NCBI GenBank assembly: GCA_016806645.1
Contig: JACSYO010002116.1
Span: 1,042,501-1,106,500 of the forward strand
Direction: 5' to 3'
Origin: Ophiodon elongatus
Lineage: Eukaryota > Chordata > Actinopteri > Perciformes > Hexagrammidae
DNA: 64,000 bases
The notes under the pieces were generated by a model. The model was not told the DNA's origin and did not search any database. It was given only the letters and a program-made list of their open reading frames with translations. A program made the translations under genes and the position numbers. Below are positions 24,401-33,263 of the stretch, piece after piece (the first letter of the stretch is position 1; each line of letters opens with the position of its first letter).

Positions 24401-27167
24401 AAACTTTTAATGTTAGAATTTGCAGCTTTTCTCAGTTTTATACCACTGTTTAAATTAAATAGCTTTACATTTTTTAAGTTATTTGAGGATTATAACATGT
24501 TTTACCATGAATTCAAGCTGACTACAGCAGCTTTCACAACTCCTTTTTTATTTTGAAAAGTTAACTTTCAAGCCTGTGCAGAACAAGTGTTTAATATTCA
24601 TGATTTGGGTGGAGTATCGCTTTAAATTGTTCCAAGCATTGTTCACACCATGACAGCACACACATACAGTATGTGGACATTATGACAATTTAAAACAAAA
24701 TCTACTTCAATGCTGTATACATCAGCTATACAAAGGAATAGTTTGACTTTTGGGAAATAGCCTTTTTTGTTTGCTTGCCGGGAGTTAGATGAGGTGATTA
24801 ATATTAACGATGCATTGATCGTTAGGCAGCCGATTCTCAGCTGATCAGCCATGACCGGCCACATGCAGCTCAGAGTTATCACAGTGACCGGCTTCTCTAC
24901 CGCCAGCAAGGACTTAAACAGCTAACATTAACGGAGGTTGCATTTTGATACATTCAAGCTATATTCAAATTCAAATTCAAATTATACCGTTATGTCTTAA
25001 ATAGTAATCTCTAGCAATGATCCCTCTTAAACTGCCTCATGCTAGCTCTAAGCAGCTAATAATACATAATTGAAATACAATAATTGTGATTTTATGCAAA
25101 TACCTACTATAGATGAAAATAACAAGACAAAGGGATAACATTTAGAATTTTTGAACGTTTACACTGACTTTGAGGCGGTTGCAAATATTCTTCAGGACAG
25201 TGGTGAAAAAAAAGTTGCCTTGCTGTCAATTAAAGTTGTTGGAAAGAAAAATTGCAATCGATATCTCAAATTCATACCACTCTCGTATCTGTCTGTTGCA
25301 TGAGAAGCTATAGCCAGGAGATGGCTAGCCAAGGAAGCGCTCCAATTGTCAGCTGACTAACATCGTCTCTAAAGAAAATAATTGGACTGGAACCAGGAAC
25401 AGGGTCGCCTGAAATTGCTCCCGTTACTTCACAGCTCTATACATAACGCAAAGGCATGAGAGTGGTATAGATCTCAACTAATTCTCAAGAGGCAAGCCAA
25501 GAAGAGTATTTCTCAAAATGTCAAACTATAGCTTTTATCACCTAAGAAGTTAATTAATTGCAATTATATGTCAATGTCCGGAATCACAGGAGACCGTTTT
25601 GATTATGTATCGTTGTCTATGATCTTCAGCAGGTGGCTAAGGATTACGGTCTGGAAAGGGTTTCTGGTCCATTGACATATAATGACATAACAAGCGCTTC
25701 ACCTGAAGGGAGGCGGCACATATGGACAGACAGAGAGAGAGACTGGGAGGAGGCCGAGGCTCTTGACACAGGTCAGGAGAGGCCTGACATACTGTACTGG
25801 ATGGTCATTGGCTGTGTCAGGGGGTGGGGCATGGGGCAGGGGTAGATTGCTGTTGCTTCATTTGTCATCTCACCCCATGGTCTCTCCTGTTATTTGGCTT
25901 TTTTGTTTTGTCTGTCTTCAGTGTGGCTTAACTTAAATGGGTGCATGATGATGGAATTAAATATTGCTGTGTGGAGGGCAGGGTGCAGCCAATATGTCTG
26001 ATAAATAATAATTTGGCTCCTCCCTCCCCTCCGTGTTTTTGAAAAAAAATTGGAATAGATTATTTCGATCAAGTGACAGTAACCACTTCTTTTATATTTT
26101 ACTGTGTCACAAAGTCTGATTCATTGGATCGTTGTGTCCATTGGAGACTGGTCTTGTCTTCTTAACAGCAGATGCTCTTCATGCAAGAGTCGCCCAATGC
26201 AGATGTGTGGTCACCTAATTGTGGAGAAAATTTAAACACTTCTGCATGAAGAGACATCTTCATTTAAGTTCATTTCAGAAGTGGAGACATTACCTTTTAC
26301 GACCCCATATTCAAGATTTAGTGTTTAAAGATAATGTCTCTCTTGATGTGGGCTGCTTGAAAATTTCCAGTATATCATTAATTAATATATTTGGGTTTCT
26401 TCAATAAAGTTGAAACTAACCCAAGTGTTATTTTAGCACCCTTGAAACTCATGTGAGCGCAAAAATAAGTAGACTGCACTGCATGTAAACTGGTCATGAT
26501 GGTGATGAAACAACCATTGTAACCTGTCTTTTTCTGTCTCCTTTCACACTGCCCCCGTCCCATTCTTTCCTATAACCTCCTAATCCCTTTCACTGCACAT
26601 TCACTTTCATTCTTTATCACACTCTTTAATTACATTCATGCTCTCCCTTCAATTAAAACCTCCTTTCTCCTGGCCTCTTTTATTCCACACACGCTCTGTG
26701 GCTCTGCCTTTCTTTCCATCTATCTTTAGGACAAAGAGGTGAACCTGGAACAGGTCCACCATCGTTTGAACAGCCTCCTGGACGAGGACTTGGCCCACAA
26801 ACAGCTGCCAGGCCAGTCTATCGAGATCTCTGCCCTGGACATTGGCAGCATGCAGCCCAGCCAGTCCCTAGAGGTCTTGTCTGCTCGGGACTACCCAGCT
26901 CATCGGGGGCCGCCGCGGCTCTCTGTGACCACCTTCCTCCAGGAGGGTCATGGGGTAGGAAGGACACTGGGCGCAGCCACTGGCAGGACCTTGCCCCTGC
27001 CCCTCAGCAGTGCCACCATGCCCTCTATCCGCTGCAAACACAGGGCACCCAATGGGGGGCTCTTCCGGCAGAGTCCAGTCAAGACACCCATGCCAATGTC
27101 CTACCAACCAGTGCCAAGAGGACCCATCCCAGAAGCCAGTGAGCCCAGCCACGGGACATCCATCTGA
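6397..27167 (+). CDS. grid1: Glutamate receptor delta-1 (GluD1), 3' portion, eight exons
   Basis: Delta-class ionotropic glutamate receptor subunit of the postsynaptic membrane. The family binds D-serine/glycine at the S1-S2 clamshell and organises synapses through its amino-terminal domain with cerebellin and neurexin. Eight exons join at 6397-6498, 7843-8040, 9074-9404, 12033-12171, 19152-19347, 20931-21097, 22773-23013 and 26730-27167. They total 1812 bases, 603 codons plus TGA, with every intron GT-AG and all phases compatible. Order in the joined product: linker 1-24, S1 from ~25 to 150, M1 ~152-172, pore loop ~195-210, M3 ~226-249, S2 ~258-418, M4 ~421-443, cytoplasmic tail 444-603 ending GTSI. 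Visible key residues are the ligand-carboxylate arginine R115 (TPERES), aspartate D333 (FLWDMA) and the S2 cysteine pair C347/C402. GluD1 rather than GluD2 is inferred from [12 protein letters not shown] and from the tail. Roughly 415 N-terminal residues lie outside the window. I cannot say whether this is grid1a or grid1b. Confidence 0.95.
6499..7842 (+). other. grid1 intron after linker exon
   Basis: 1344 bases with GT...AG ends. Apart from T-rich and C/T-rich tracts I see no gene, repeat family or RNA structure in it. Confidence 0.7.
7843..8040 (+). CDS. grid1: grid1 exon: ligand-binding half S1, first part
   Basis: 66 codons, phase 0 at both ends, residues 35-100 of the joined product. 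It carries [20 protein letters not shown] followed by [20 protein letters not shown] and ends NGSWNGMIGELIGK. The acceptor is tttaaacag. The donor is aag|gttggt, a legal GT but with T at +3, so it looks weak. Translation could run on for about 41 intron codons before a stop at ~8164. This exon is the strongest single piece of evidence for GluD1 rather than GluD2. Confidence 0.95.
8041..9073 (+). other. grid1 intron within S1
   Basis: 1033 bases. It begins gttggt (a weak donor) and ends ctccctccacag. No other feature was recognised. Confidence 0.7.
9074..9404 (+). CDS. grid1: grid1 exon: end of S1, M1 and pore loop
   Basis: 331 bases, entering in phase 0 and leaving after one base of a glycine codon; residues 101-210. 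It starts RADLAISAITITPERES, where the arginine of PERES is the invariant ligand-binding residue of the iGluR family. It continues through VVDFSKRYLDYSVGIL, then M1 (about DLAVWACIAAAIPVVGIMIF), a cytoplasmic loop rich in Pro, Gly and Asn, and the re-entrant pore segment SAIWIVYGAFVQQ. The acceptor is ccctccacag and the donor is caag|gtgggt. By eye the M1-pore linker looks about two residues longer than I recall for mammalian GluD1. Confidence 0.95.
9405..12032 (+). other. grid1 intron between pore loop and M3
   Basis: 2628 bases splitting a glycine codon. It contains one dispersed fish repeat (11115-11345). Nothing else was recognised. Confidence 0.7.
11115..11345. repeat. Dispersed teleost repeat
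   Basis: The block from tttatttatccaggagggag through actggagcagttgggcttaa and ggccttgctcaagagcacct is a sequence I recognise as common in fish genomes. Its class is not clear to me. There is no second copy in this window to support it. Confidence 0.4.
12033..12171 (+). CDS. grid1: grid1 exon: end of pore loop and M3 gate helix
   Basis: 139 bases, completing the split glycine 211 and ending two bases into arginine 257. The acceptor is gctcctccacag and the donor is ccg|gtaagg. The reading is GSDSILGSVALRIVMGSWW, then the M3 helix with the iGluR signature in the form SYTANLAAYLTV, then SRMDNAVR. M3 forms the channel gate, and the delta-2 Lurcher mutation lies in this motif. The tyrosine where I expect phenylalanine (SYTANLAAF) is clear from the codon tac. 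Confidence 0.94.
12931..13205 (+). repeat. Dispersed repeat, copy A
   Basis: It shares gcctacattacccacaatgc and, in the same order, gtgctatgctagtggc, tcttttcaaactt and gacctgt blocks with 48832-49150. The two copies are clearly related but diverged. It is followed at 13205-13278 by a stretch ending aaataaattgaattgaat, typical of the tail of another fish interspersed repeat. Confidence 0.55.
14246..14276. repeat. Short perfect hairpin
   Basis: Arms acttcagatctaa and ttagatctgaagt are perfect reverse complements of 13 bases, separated by five bases. It may be chance or a small slippage product. Confidence 0.5.
17285..17460. repeat. Fragment of a common fish repeat
   Basis: The block gatgtcacccacagatttct, with following gaagctcaaagttgg and acacgcccacctagct, resembles the same repeat family that is nested at 18362-18588 (shared order: gtttctgaag-like, then a gccatcc/gccgtc-like block). 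It is diverged and boundaries are uncertain. Confidence 0.35.
17855..18665. repeat. TA-rich minisatellite with a nested insertion
   Basis: Degenerate tandem units built from tgactttttat, tggcatactatactatgac and attactttttgtgacat recur from 17855 to about 18360 and again from 18586 to 18665. Between them sits 18362-18588, a non-repetitive block (gtggacgtagtctccgtggg ... gaggttgccgctagaca) that I recognise as a common fish repeat inserted into the array. Confidence 0.65.
18362..18588 (+). mobile_element. Fish interspersed repeat inserted in the minisatellite
   Basis: It interrupts the TA-rich array, with array units on both sides. It runs from atgtggacgtagtctccgtg to gcagtagaggttgccgctag, a sequence order typical of a widespread teleost repeat. 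The superfamily is not known to me. Confidence 0.45.
18670..18990. repeat. Dispersed teleost repeat
   Basis: It contains a stretch running from ggtggtcgaggtcaaggtca through ctgagaccttacaaaac to aactcaagaactcatatgct, which I recognise as a frequent fish interspersed repeat. It abuts the minisatellite. The class is unknown. Confidence 0.4.
19152..19347 (+). CDS. grid1: grid1 exon: ligand-binding half S2, first part
   Basis: 196 bases. One base completes R257, then 65 codons run to a phase 0 end. The acceptor is aactatag and the donor is aag|gtaaat. The reading starts SFQDLSKQVDLVYGTVRDSA, followed by VYEYFQAKGTNPLEQDSTFA and SSPSEGIKK. It lies after the largest intron in the window (about 7 kb). 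No frameshift or stop is present. Confidence 0.95.
19348..20930 (+). other. grid1 intron within S2
   Basis: 1583 bases, AT-rich. No gene or repeat was recognised. Confidence 0.7.
20931..21097 (+). CDS. grid1: grid1 exon: ligand-binding half S2, middle
   Basis: 167 bases, phase 0 in, leaving two bases into lysine 378. The acceptor is gaactatccag and the donor is cagaa|gtacgt. The reading includes YAFLWDMAVVEYAALTDDDC, where the WD aspartate (D333) is the conserved ligand amino-group contact and C347 is one half of the conserved S2 disulfide. It then reads GNSMSTRGYGMALQHGSPYR and DLFSQ. Confidence 0.95.
21098..22772 (+). other. grid1 intron before the M4 exon
   Basis: 1675 bases. No gene or repeat was recognised. 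Confidence 0.7.
22773..23013 (+). CDS. grid1: grid1 exon: end of S2, M4 and start of cytoplasmic tail
   Basis: 241 bases. It completes K378, then 80 codons run to a phase 0 end. The acceptor is ttcttctccacag. The reading is ILELQEKGDLDILKQKWWP, then the second S2 cysteine in GRCDL, then the M4 helix LHSFAGVFCILAAGLLLALL followed by VAALETWW, and a short juxtamembrane stretch ending QPKE. The donor is gag|gtgaca, which departs from consensus at +5 and +6. The frame stays open past this boundary; that extension is listed separately. The end at 23013 is preferred for the main form because family members continue from PKE directly into a DKEVNLEQVH-like sequence, which the next exon supplies in frame. 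Confidence 0.93.
23014..23244 (+). CDS. grid1: Alternative 76-residue C-terminal tail of grid1 by read-through of the M4 exon
   Basis: The M4 exon frame continues without a stop for 76 codons to TAA at 23242-23244. The product would be a GluD1 form whose normal 145-residue tail is replaced by an unrelated one. The stretch is GC-rich with many G/C third positions, unlike the AT-rich introns around it, and composition falls back right after the stop. Near its middle it has a proline/arginine-rich segment (GPPAPPRPWSRPRPPGPP) that contains a class II SH3-type PxxPxR pattern. It ends LQYTQL, which fits a class I PDZ ligand (T at -2, L at 0), as does the normal GTSI end. Translation is inferred and no transcript evidence is available. 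Candidate poly(A) signals lie downstream: ATTAAA near 23787 and AATAAA near 24299 and 24327. Confidence 0.6.
   Translation: MTTDISSGQGPVPSLLTQNRSMVATTGPPAPPRPWSRPRPPGPPVLPRDATATLYFMDPAGADTSPDLVELQYTQL
23818..23871. repeat. Hairpin with 15-bp perfect arms
   Basis: cagtaagtcaaactc at 23818-23832 and gagtttgacttactg at 23857-23871 are perfect reverse complements. The 24-base loop itself has a catgc/gcat inner pairing. If the M4 exon is read through, this would lie in the 3' UTR of that form. Confidence 0.55.
24733..25535. mobile_element. Palindromic MITE-like element
   Basis: The left end (aggaatagtttgacttttgg then gaaatag) is the imperfect reverse complement of the right end (tatttctcaaaatgtcaaac then tatagc). 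A second inverted pair lies inside: ataccactctcgtatctgtc at ~25275 and catgagagtggtatagatct at ~25457. No coding capacity. A related half-copy lies at 31508-31720. Confidence 0.55.
26730..27167 (+). CDS. grid1: grid1 terminal exon: cytoplasmic tail with PDZ ligand
   Basis: 145 codons and TGA at 27165-27167, phase 0 in. The acceptor is ctatctttag. The tail opens DKEVNLEQVHHRLNSLLDED and continues through a variable Ser/Gly/Pro-rich middle. It then reads LPLPLSSATMPSIRCKHRAP and NGGLFRQSPVKTPMPMSYQP, ending SEPSHGTSI. The GTSI end is the conserved PDZ ligand of delta receptors, known in GluD2 to bind PDZ scaffold proteins. The exon is much more GC-rich than its flanks. Confidence 0.96.
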   Translation, partial: DKEVNLEQVHHRLNSLLDEDLAHKQLPGQSIEISALDIGSMQPSQSLEVLSARDYPAHRGPPRLSVTTFLQEGHGVGRTLGAATGRTLPLPLSSATMPSIRCKHRAPNGGLFRQSPVKTPMPMSYQPVPRGPIPEASEPSHGTSI

Positions 27168-27500
27168 GCACACCGAACACTCACAGACACTCAAGCTCAA
27201 ACAGATAGTGGAGAGCTAAACAGAGTGCTAACCGTGTGAAGAGATATAAATAACACACTTAAAAAGGCTTTTTATTACCAGTGATGAAGAGTCAGTGGGA
27301 CGATATGTGACAAGACATCGTCTTTAATGTACATATTTGTAAGTACAAAGAGAGAAAGAAGCAACATTAAAAAGAGTATTTTGAATATTCAACAGTTGAG
27401 TTTAAAAAACATAAAAGTATTAAAAAAAAAAATGACTGTTTGAATGGCTTTGTAAATTTTGTTCTAAATCAATAAAGGTGACAATTCTTTGTGGTTGTTT
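27168..27500 (+). other. grid1: grid1 3' UTR with poly(A) signal
   Basis: AT-rich sequence after the stop. A canonical AATAAA lies at 27471-27476 and is followed within 25 bases by a GT-rich stretch (gtggttgttttc), a classical cleavage context. A second AATAAA at 28169-28174, followed by gggtgtg, could serve a longer transcript. The cleavage site itself is inferred. Confidence 0.6.
27471..27476 (+). promoter_or_regulatory. Proximal polyadenylation signal AATAAA
   Basis: Exact AATAAA about 300 bases after the grid1 stop codon, followed by a G/T-rich element from ~27487. Confidence 0.6.
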
Positions 27501-28168
27501 TCTAAGTGCCAAGATGTTTTCTTTCAGATCAACATTAACTGAATGTACTGTGAGAATTCATGCTAAAAAGACATTTCACACTTCAAAAAAAGATATTGGA
27601 AGAATTGATTTGTTTCATATGAAAAAAATAAAAAGTATAATACAAAAAACTGAGATGTGTGGTTGAAAACATGGAATATCAGTGCCATGCTGTCGGTGTG
27701 TATTTGTGACTATGGGGTCGATGATTAAATTGTCTTCATGAGGGAAATGATAGCCTGAAATAGGGCATATTATTTTTGTTCAAGCTTTCTTAAAAAAAGT
27801 TTTTAAGTGTAAAGTTATATTTTAAATATTAGGGGGAAAACCCTGCTCAAGTTGTATTTGCAAGATACTGTTTGCAAGGCAACAAACTGCATGATAATCA
27901 GGTTTTTTTCTCATTATCACCAGCTTATTGCATTTTCTACATTTACCTTAATTTTTTTCTGGACCATGCATTCTGAACAAATGTTTTACTGTAAACAACA
28001 CTGTTCTTGCAACACGCAACAAAACCTTTTGGGTATCCGTTTTAGGCCTTTACACACCGGGGGCGAATAAACAACACGAAAATGCTGAATACTTGTCTGC
28101 GAATATTTTGCATCAAAATTCTATCATATCATATACTCACAGCAAAGTGATTCTTGTGACACTTTTTC

Positions 28169-28174
28169 AATAAA
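28169..28174 (+). promoter_or_regulatory. Possible distal polyadenylation signal AATAAA
   Basis: Exact AATAAA with a GT-rich run immediately after it, 1 kb downstream of the stop codon. It could define a long 3' UTR form, but AT-rich DNA yields this hexamer by chance. Confidence 0.3.
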
Positions 28175-31100
28175 GGGTGTGAATAAATTCACACATGCAG
28201 AGAACCAACTATCGTGGTCTTATTGATCCAAAGCAGTGTCTGTCTGAGGTAAATTGTTGTATAGCCCAACTACTGTGAGCTATTTTGAGTTTCCTATACC
28301 ATCAAAATGCTGGGTGAGTTATGCAGTGTATATGATTAGGCCTTTTTTTGTGAAAGGTAAAAAAACAGAAGGCGTGGATCTGGTATGCGCTGCCTTGTAT
28401 GAGACACTGGTGGCAGTGGCAATCATAGCATGAGACGTCCACATGGACATGGGAGTTGGGAAAGCAAACGACCAAGCAGCCTCAGCTGGGTTGGCCACGT
28501 GCAGCTGGTTAGTGTAATGGCGTTTGTGTGGGATACATATTAAGTGTTAGTGGGGATTCGGACAGAAAACAAGAAAACTCTTATCAAGCTTACTTTGCTC
28601 TAATTACAGTCATCAATGAGTACCATAAAATTAGACTAAACATACCTTCAACAGCCAAGGACATCTAACCAGATGTTGAACCCTCCATTCAGATTTAACT
28701 CCAGTCCAGAGGTCCAGAATCTTAAACTTTCTCTTCAGAAGAGTTTGATATTGTTATAACAGGTAAAATAGCAATACAATGTCAAGAATTGTCTTTATTC
28801 TTGTTCTATAATTTCATAAATACAACAAACTATAGTTTTTGTATATATAATATGACTATATATAAACTTTATAAGATGTAATATCAAAAAGCTTTTGCGG
28901 CTCCAGATAAATTGTATTTGGTGGAAAATAGGGCAAAATGGCTCTTTGGATAGTAAAGGTTGCAGACCTTGGTCTAGACAAACAAAACATTCCTCCCCAC
29001 TCTCCTGTTTCTTTTCCTGACCTGCTGCCTGTTGTGCACATAGAGCCAACTGCTGATGTCCGTTTATAAACCACAAGATCTTTAGCTCAAATCTTACAAG
29101 CTGCCACTGGAGAAAACTACTAATCAATCAAACCTCTCGCAAGTGCAACCTGAGGCCCCGACCAAGAAAAGGTGGCTTTTTTAAAGATATATTGAAAAAA
29201 GAATGTAAAAAATAGTGACAACTTTTCGGCTATCTTTCTGGTTAATGTACATTAAATGGATTTGTTTTCATGGTCAACATTGAGTTCACACAGATGACGA
29301 ATGTCCATGACTGACACGAGCCCATCTGCCTACCAGGTGTTCAACAGTTGTGATCTACTTGCAGCATTAGTCAACCTGTCACTGGATGAAGACCACTGAG
29401 GAATAAGTTTGTCCAGTTTTATCAATTATAACAACCAGAGAAAAAGAAAGTCAATGAAATGAACTTTACTGCAACTAGAGTGAGCAGAACAGCTCATTAA
29501 AATCACTTAGAGAAATGCAGTAAGCTCTCTGGATAAGACCTGTATGGTATGCAAGCCATTAACGTATCAACTAAATTTCTTTCACAACACGCTTAATACA
29601 AGTGTTCGAGACCATCAATTATGATTGCATTTAGTCTGTAAAAAGTTTTTCCCCTTGTAAATCTAAAAAACCGACTAGATATTTTAGATATTAGAGTAAT
29701 GGTTTCCATATAGTATCCAAAAAAAGCTTCCATCTAAATCGTGTCACTGAGTGCTGTACTGCTGAAACGATTTTGAAGTTGAAGAAATCTGCGGAAGACG
29801 TTTGCCGTCACCAGTGTTTCAAAGCTGCATATTGTATTTGCAAGGTGAGAAGAGATCGTTACAGATTTAACAAGTTTGCACTTTGTCACTGTCACCACTG
29901 ATACAAATAAAACAGGTGTTGCCATTATCATCATCATCATCAACGGTACTATGACTCCATGAGTCAGCAGCGCTTCTGCTTGGGTAAGGTGTTGTGAGTT
30001 AGGGGTGATTGCTTCTGCTGTGTACCATTGCAGCCACTGACCCACCCGGCCGGCCTGGCGAGGGTGTAGTAGACGCTGCTCATTTTCACCTAAAGGCAAA
30101 GACCTGTCCCAGGTGAAAACAAAGAAAGTTCCTGGAGAGGTCAGGACTGCAGCCTGATCCTTCACGGCAAACGCTGCCGACTGTGTTGACTGGTATGGCA
30201 CCTGGCAGGGTTCATGCAATGGTCGGAGAGTGCTTGTTTGCGTTTCCAAGTAATAACGAAGGTGGCTTCACTTGACTGCACTGTGCCCCTAAAGTTCAAA
30301 ACTTCAAAAGGACTTTAAAATTGCTTCCCTCAAATTTGTGCGTGTGCATGCGCTTCAGAGTACTCGAGTTAGGATATCTGTCTGCACTCATATGTGTGTT
30401 GAGATTGTTGATTTGCCCTCGTCACCTTCCCTGTCCAGCGGTCCTGCCTGCCAGTCTTTGAGGCGGAGCTGAGCGATGCTGTAAAGTCTCCATGGCTACG
30501 CTCAAAAGGAACCACTGACCTTGTTCTGAGATCTGGGCCGAGTCCTGTCAAGGACGTACTTCCTGTTTTTGCCTGACACAAACAGTCCACTGCCACCACT
30601 TTATGACTCATCTTATGACGTGGCCTTTTGCACCTCCACATCAAATACAGAACATACAGAAGCTCAGCTTCATTTTGCACACATTACAGAAAAATAATCT
30701 GATTCCCCAGAGGAGCTACTGAGATTACTTTTATCTGAAGAGATTATTGAAGATTCTGTGTTAAAACACAAGTTCATTTTCAAACATTGTGTGACGCAGA
30801 TTAAAATCAATACATGTGTATCTTAAATGTTTAAATATAGATACTATACTATGCATGGAAGAACATTTTCTATTGGACTCATTACTTGTAAAACCAAAAT
30901 CTCTATCAGTTTTTCACATAGCACATTATCACAGTAGGTCTTTGCAATGATACATTTCTGCTATACATGACTCACATGGATAGTCTGTATAATTAGCTTG
31001 TGTGGGCAGTGTGAGGCAATCTGCTCTAAAATATCTTCTATTTTCCCTGTGGGGAGATCACTGACCGTCTGTCCAGACTGCCTCTGCAGCTTTCATTATC

Positions 31101-31507
31101 CATTCATTGGACCATCATACCTTAAACTGCATGCAGCGCTTTCTTGCCCTCAGGGACGCTCTTTGCCTTTTTTTAACTCCCAAACTTAAAATGATGATGA
31201 CATTAACTTGGTTTCAAAATGTAGTACTTGGAATAATAACTGCTCGTCAGCTTTCCTTAATCCTACAATAAAAACATACAAACACGATCTATACAGCATG
31301 GGTCAAGATTACCAACAATACACACAGGTCAAGATTTTATACCATTTGTCTCTCATCCTCTCTTCAAGGCTGAACATCATTCTTTAGTGTTTTTTAAAGG
31401 TCCATCTGTTACCTACTTAGCCATCTATAGACAACTCAATAATTCACTCTTTAAAGTACAAGAATAGCAGATGGGGATCTTTAATTAGGAAACAAATTGA
31501 CTCTACT

Positions 31508-31720
31508 CCATATCTTAAAAAGGAACAGTTTGTCATTTTGGGAAATTTGCTTAATTGCGGTCTTAGCTGAGAGTTAGATGAGCTAGATATGAGGATTGAT
31601 ATCATGTCTGTATGGTACATATGAAGCTACAGCCAAACAGCCGGCTAATTTAGCTCAGCATAAAGACTGGAAAGAAAGTGAAACAGCTAGGCTAGCCACT
31701 GGCAGCAGTTTTCAGCAATA
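31508..31720 (+). mobile_element. Partial copy of the palindromic MITE family
   Basis: It starts ggaacagtttgtcattttgg, which parallels the left end of 24733-25535, and continues gagagttagatgagctagat and gaagctacagccaaacagcc, parallel to gggagttagatgagg and gaagctatagccagg there. Only one end was recognised. Confidence 0.5.
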
Positions 31721-32329
31721 AATACAACTTTCTCGTCTTGTATTCTTGAAATTATTCTAACATCTGTAAGCCAGTGAACTCGAGTGCATGATTATCAATA
31801 GACTTGAACTTCTGTTAATGCATTGGGCAGACAAAACAAGTAGTAATGTGCATAGTCCCGTATGCAGATACTTTGACCCAAAGACACATATACTAATAAC
31901 ATTGTTAAACAATAGTAAATAACAGCAGATGTACAATGTTAAATGAGTATATCAACAATAAAAAGCATCAAACACTCAGTGGGAGAGTCAGAGGTTCAGA
32001 CTTTTGACTGCAATAATTCAACATGAGGACCCAGCAAACGTCTACACTCGCACTCACAGAGGGTTGTGGAGAGGAGACATTGTTAGTGTGCACCGTCCAC
32101 ACAAGGCGCAAAAAGCCTCGTGGACTCATCAAGACACATGAAAAACCATGCGGGAAGCTTCTAAATGAGTGACGGAGGATTTGTGTTTTCTGTAACATAA
32201 ATAAAAACATTTCCATCACACACTGCTCCACCGTCTACAGCCATTATATAGTAATAGCTCTGTGATAGATCAATGAGAATACCAACAAGCTGGTGTTTAG
32301 GAAATATGTCTACCATGATCACCATCTGA

Positions 32330-32530
32330 TTTTAGCCTGTTAGCACGCTTAAGTCTGCTAATTTGCACTAATTAGTACAATTGTGGCAGCTGTGCTTGTC
32401 AGCAGTTTGCAGCTATTTGGTCATAAATCAAAGTATTGTGCAAATTAAAATTGACCTGATGATGGTGCTTCTGGGGACCATGAATGTCTGTACTAAATTG
32501 AATGGCAGTAGAGTTATTTCAGTCTGGACG
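32330..32530 (+). repeat. Dispersed teleost repeat, copy 1
   Basis: It holds tatttggtcataaatcaaag followed by gacctgatgatggtgcttct and ggggaccatgaatgtctgta, a block order I know from many fish introns. The part ggggac-tgaatgtctgtac-aaat-aatggca recurs in reverse at 39530-39620. Confidence 0.5.
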
Positions 32531-33215
32531 GAAAAAGTTGTCGGCCAAATCTCCGACTACACTCACGACGCAGCCCTCACGACTAAAATATTATTAGTCG
32601 ATAGTTCCCTGAATAAGACAAAAACAAACCACAATGTGATGATGGAATATAATACAACTTCATTGTACAATTGTATGCTGTACACCTTTGGGACTGAAAG
32701 AAGCCAAAAACCTATTGCTTTAAACACTGGCAAAAGCAAACTGTATTTCATTCCTGGCATTATAATAAGAAATGCTGTTGCTTGAAAAATGCTGAATTTT
32801 TCATGAAGCAAAAAGTCCTCTGTTGTGAGAGTTCAGGTGTTACACAGTGTTATATCATATTGGTAAAGCTGCATAAGTGCTTTACTGTTAAATTATGTAT
32901 TTTTCTGTTCTTATTACTATTTGGTGGTCCACCAACAGTAGATGTTTCTTAAATCTGACTGCATAAAATATCCAAACTTTGAAAAACATTTCTTTGTGTT
33001 CGAGTTGTGGAAATCATTTGAAACGTTTTTTCTCAAATGTGGTACCTATATGTGGGAGATTGCCCTGTTCTATTGAGGCAAATACTTTAAACTTAAGCAT
33101 AATATCTGCATTTTAAAACTGCCTCTCGGCCTGGTTAGAAGGTCATCTCCCAGTATAATAAGAAAATATTCCCCAAGTGGGAGCAGAGTGAAAGGAATTG
33201 TGGCTATCAACATAC

Positions 33216-33216
33216 A

Positions 33217-33258
<42 letters not shown>

Positions 33259-33263
33259 ATTAT
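33216..33263. repeat. (ATT)n microsatellite
   Basis: About 15 ATT units, ending in a TA-rich stretch. Confidence 0.95.

Larger units (their letters stand above)
23014..26729 (+). other. Terminal grid1 intron (retained at its start in the alternative form)
   Basis: 3716 bases. The first 231 are open in frame (separate entry). It also holds a 15-bp-arm hairpin (23818-23871), candidate poly(A) signals, a palindromic MITE (24733-25535) and a GC-richer open block at 25620-25845 of unclear meaning. Confidence 0.65.

Noticed and set aside
26868..27200. 110-codon antisense frame opposite the terminal exon
   Set aside because: It is a shadow of the grid1 tail exon.
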